A stretch of 64,000 bases of DNA from Nostoc sp. LEGE 06077 (GTDB lineage: Bacteria; Cyanobacteriota; Cyanobacteriia; Cyanobacteriales; Nostocaceae). The position numbers and the translations under genes were made by a program. Below, piece after piece: positions 63,823 to 64,000 of this stretch. The stretch covers positions 1 through 64,000 of the forward strand of contig NZ_JADEWI010000033.1 in NCBI RefSeq assembly GCF_015207705.1, read 5' to 3'. Under the pieces are notes generated by a model that was not told the DNA's origin, did not search any database, and was given only the letters and a program-made list of their open reading frames with translations. Each line of letters opens with the position of its first letter. Positions within the stretch are counted from its first letter, which is position 1.

Positions 63823-64000
63823 ATGACTTTTACTTTGACTAACTCCACAGAGTTAATTTTAGAAATTCCCCCATCTAACCAACGCAGTCAAGCTTTTTCT
63901 CATCCTAGCGCTGAATATCAAGCTTATTTAAATGAACTTTGCCTGAATGCTGTCTTACCTTGGTTACAGGAAGACTTTACACCACAGGCAAAGGTTTGGC
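63823..64000 (+). CDS. DUF1822 protein, N-terminal part, cut by the window end
   Basis: ATG 63823 with a GGAG site opens a frame that is still open at the edge (59 codons). The sequence includes AYLNELCLNAVLPWLQEDF and ends at the PQAKVW segment typical of the beginning of DUF1822 proteins. Function unknown; the family occurs beside sigma factors in filamentous cyanobacteria. It lies 94 bases after the sigma factor gene on the same strand and is probably co-transcribed with it. Confidence 0.8.
   Translation, partial: MTFTLTNSTELILEIPPSNQRSQAFSHPSAEYQAYLNELCLNAVLPWLQEDFTPQAKVW

Overview
The window reads as chromosomal DNA of a filamentous, probably heterocyst-forming cyanobacterium of the Nostoc/Anabaena type. 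Support: the HIP1 octamer GCGATCGC recurs throughout; the ATP synthase genes are split in the cyanobacterial way (a-c-b'-b-delta-alpha-gamma, without beta and epsilon); there are many cyanobacterial families (Tab2-type RNA-binding protein, YbjN, DUF1838, DUF1822 beside a sigma factor, kinase-WD40 protein); and intergenic spaces hold short heptamer repeats and small inverted-repeat elements common in Nostocales. No rRNA, tRNA, CRISPR array or complete transposase was seen.

Layout. 1-3.1 kb: the tail of an unknown ORF, then a zinc-ribbon gene and a WYL-type regulator diverging from a region with nested inverted repeats, then a nucleoside phosphorylase. 3.4-10.5 kb: a secreted aspartic protease and the leftward ATP synthase operon atp1-atpB-atpE-atpF2-atpF-atpH-atpA-atpG, with repeats in its spacers. 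11-15 kb: peroxiredoxin-like protein, HAD phosphatase, NurA nuclease, FHA membrane protein. 15-20.5 kb: a 1318-residue Ca-binding RTX-like repeat protein with a recent internal duplication, preceded by 1.5 kb without genes. 20.5-34.2 kb: mixed housekeeping and accessory genes (glutamine amidotransferase, sugar MFS, phosphoribosyltransferase, AEC carrier, VanY peptidase, diguanylate cyclase, DUF1838, a GC-rich GNAT, pentapeptide protein, PaO-like Rieske oxygenase, YbjN, lipoate ligase, XRE regulator, SBF transporter). 34.6-48.8 kb: an EF-G paralogue, pheT, Tab2-type protein, PmbA-type protein, a CLC-CBS-USP anion transporter, a zinc-ribbon kinase with a WD40 propeller, a secreted PPC-domain protein.

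48.9-58.8 kb is the most unusual part: a mostly leftward gene set with a SsuA-like lipoprotein, GNAT, AprA/AsfA-like flavoprotein, two HAD phosphatases, a methyltransferase, another GNAT, a two-cluster ferredoxin, a HEAT-repeat protein, then (past two decayed genes) a third HAD and an Mrp/ApbC Fe-S carrier. The flavoprotein + ferredoxin + binding-protein core resembles the asfABC arylsulfonate-desulfurization genes of Pseudomonas; the other members suggest an expanded cyanobacterial organosulfur-scavenging module. This is an inference.

58.9-61.9 kb is a divergent Zn/Mn-type ABC transporter whose binding protein ends inside a repeat-derived terminator. 62-64 kb holds a small hypothetical protein, a sigma-70-like factor and the start of a DUF1822 gene cut by the window edge.
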